NCBI GenBank assembly: GCA_949959185.1 | Contig: CATLIX010000010.1 | Coordinates: 1-64,000, forward strand | Length of the DNA: 64,000 nt | Direction of reading: 5' to 3' | Source of the DNA: an uncultured Eubacterium sp. | Lineage (GTDB): Bacteria; Bacillota; Clostridia; Lachnospirales; Lachnospiraceae | Shown: in pieces, positions 63,332 to 64,000 of the stretch | How the letters are laid out: each line of letters begins with the position of its first letter | Numbering within the stretch: position 1 is the stretch's first letter | Notes under the pieces: model-generated | What the model was told of the DNA's origin: nothing | What the model saw: the letters and a program-made list of their open reading frames with translations, nothing else | Database searches by the model: none | Translations under genes and position numbers: made by a program

Positions 63332-63838
63332 TTATCCGGCCTCTTTCATAAACCGGGATTTTACAAGTTCATCATACAGTTTTATCTGCTTTCTGCAACC
63401 TCCCAGTAAATTATCTACCCTGCTTAAAACTTTCGCTTTTTCCTTTTGTTCTTCCATATCCGGTAAAGGCAGTATTTCCTTTTGATAATCTTTAAAATAA
63501 ATATGAGGTATTGTAGCCCCTGAAAAATATTTTGCCAGATTCATGTGCTGGATTGCATAAAACAAATACTGTACATCCACATTATCTTTCGGTAAAATAT
63601 ACTGCATTGTCCCTATTACTGATGAATACGATGGAAGCAGCATAGCGCGGCCTATCCCGGCTCCATCTTTCACTATTGCTATGTATGGTTTTGTCTGATG
63701 TGCAAAATCAACCTTTTTTATCATCCCGGATGCTCCATATATTGGATAATTACCTTCAAAATTTATTAAATCCTTTTGTCGTATATCAGAGCTTTCTTTC
63801 ACACATACGGTTCCCAGTTCAACATATTTCCTGCTCAT
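63332..63838 (-). pseudogene. hsdS 5' half adjoining hsdM
   Basis: Start at 63838 with an AAGGA-type site, 25 bp after the hsdM stop. One target-recognition domain (ELGTVCVKESSDIRQKDLINFEGN, IPHIYFKDYQKEILPLP) and the central helix LLGGCRKQIKLYDELVKSRF. Then it breaks off with MKEAG and a stop, exactly where the intact hsdS has IEVFGD. 168 aa. Some half-size HsdS proteins work as dimers, so residual function is possible. Confidence 0.85.
63348..63361. repeat. 14-bp core shared with 57953-57966 (putative att, right)
   Basis: ATAAACCGGGATTT at the end of the hsdS 5' half. Together with the left copy it brackets 5.4 kb. Homology between the two loci ends at the core on the cassette side. Confidence 0.6.
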
Positions 63839-63863
63839 ATTTCCTGCTCCAGTTCCTTCTTTT

Positions 63864-64000
63864 TCACTCCAACATCCCCTCCAGCTCCTCAATCCCTTTT
63901 GAAATTTCCTCCTGAAGTTCCTTAATCTCCGCAAGTATTTCACCGGTGGGCGGATACTCTACCGGAATGTACTCAATTTTTTTATATTTGTTAATGGACA
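63864..64000 (-). CDS. hsdM: Type I methyltransferase subunit, C-terminal end (partial)
   Basis: The last 44 codons are in the window: INKYKKIEYIPVEYPPTGEI, then ILAEIKELQEEISKGIEEL and a final short helix, the usual HsdM C-terminus that docks on HsdS. The 5' part lies beyond 64000. Confidence 0.85.
   Translation of the reverse strand, partial: SINKYKKIEYIPVEYPPTGEILAEIKELQEEISKGIEELEGMLE

Overview
The window reads as a chromosome segment of a Gram-positive anaerobe of the Clostridia, most likely Lachnospiraceae. The reasons are strong AGGAGG-type ribosome-binding sites, a T-box leader in front of aspS-gatCAB, a small-protein and DUF repertoire (DUF5721, DUF4869, DUF3990) typical of gut Clostridia, and a clostridial-type AI-2 (lsr) locus. 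Species cannot be assigned from the sequence alone.

Layout. 1-4.8 kb: ilvBN, an auxin-efflux-type carrier, and folA/thyA. 4.9-12.9 kb: housekeeping and small genes (methyltransferase, tRNA-Gly(GCC), FMN-binding-like protein, DegV, secreted transglutaminase, M18 aminopeptidase, DUF5721, cold-shock protein, signal peptidase II). 13.0-22.2 kb: a complete divergent AI-2 locus, lsrACDB-lsrF leftward and lsrR-lsrK-cupin rightward, with a near-consensus promoter in each direction. 22.4-29.0 kb: OmpR-type two-component system, a membrane protein, a ClpX-like unfoldase and an S8 protease, all on one strand. 29.2-34.3 kb: gene graveyard holding a P-loop kinase split by an IS66-type MITE and a collapsed PTS sugar operon (EI, HPr, aldolase/PfkB, PRD antiterminator and HAD, all broken). 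34.3-38.6 kb: DUF4869/P-loop pair fused to a beheaded nitroreductase, GNAT, and TetR with an FAD oxidoreductase. 38.8-40.6 kb: MATE pump behind a probable guanidine-IV (mepA) riboswitch. 40.4-42.9 kb: relics of a conjugative or Tn4451-like element and an IS3 element. 42.9-48.4 kb: aspS-gatCAB under a T-box whose specifier reads AAC (Asn). 48.4-51.3 kb: chemoreceptor and RmlD-like reductase. 51.3-64.0 kb: type I restriction-modification island.

The most striking structure is in that last island. hsdM (partial, at the window edge) is followed by an hsdS that stops in its central conserved motif. An orphan hsdS 3' half lies 5.4 kb away, directly beside a complete tyrosine recombinase. Both broken ends carry the same 14-bp sequence in the same coding frame. 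Between them lie a HipA-like kinase remnant with its partner gene, an HTH-Fic protein, a second intact hsdS and a DUF3990 toxin-like pair. The simplest reading is a 5.4-kb integrative cassette that inserted into the hsdS central repeat. It brought a replacement specificity subunit plus toxin/defence cargo, and its excision would rebuild a chimeric hsdS.

A second theme is repeat invasion of regulatory space. A palindromic repeat family supplies the stop codons or C-terminal tails of lspA, a vanZ-like gene and the lsr cupin, and sits between the T-box terminator and aspS. A different inverted-repeat element sits between the MATE riboswitch and its gene. A 133-bp IS66-type MITE and a 31-bp relative each have intact 8-bp target duplications. 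Many pseudogenes here have lost internal segments rather than carrying only point mutations.
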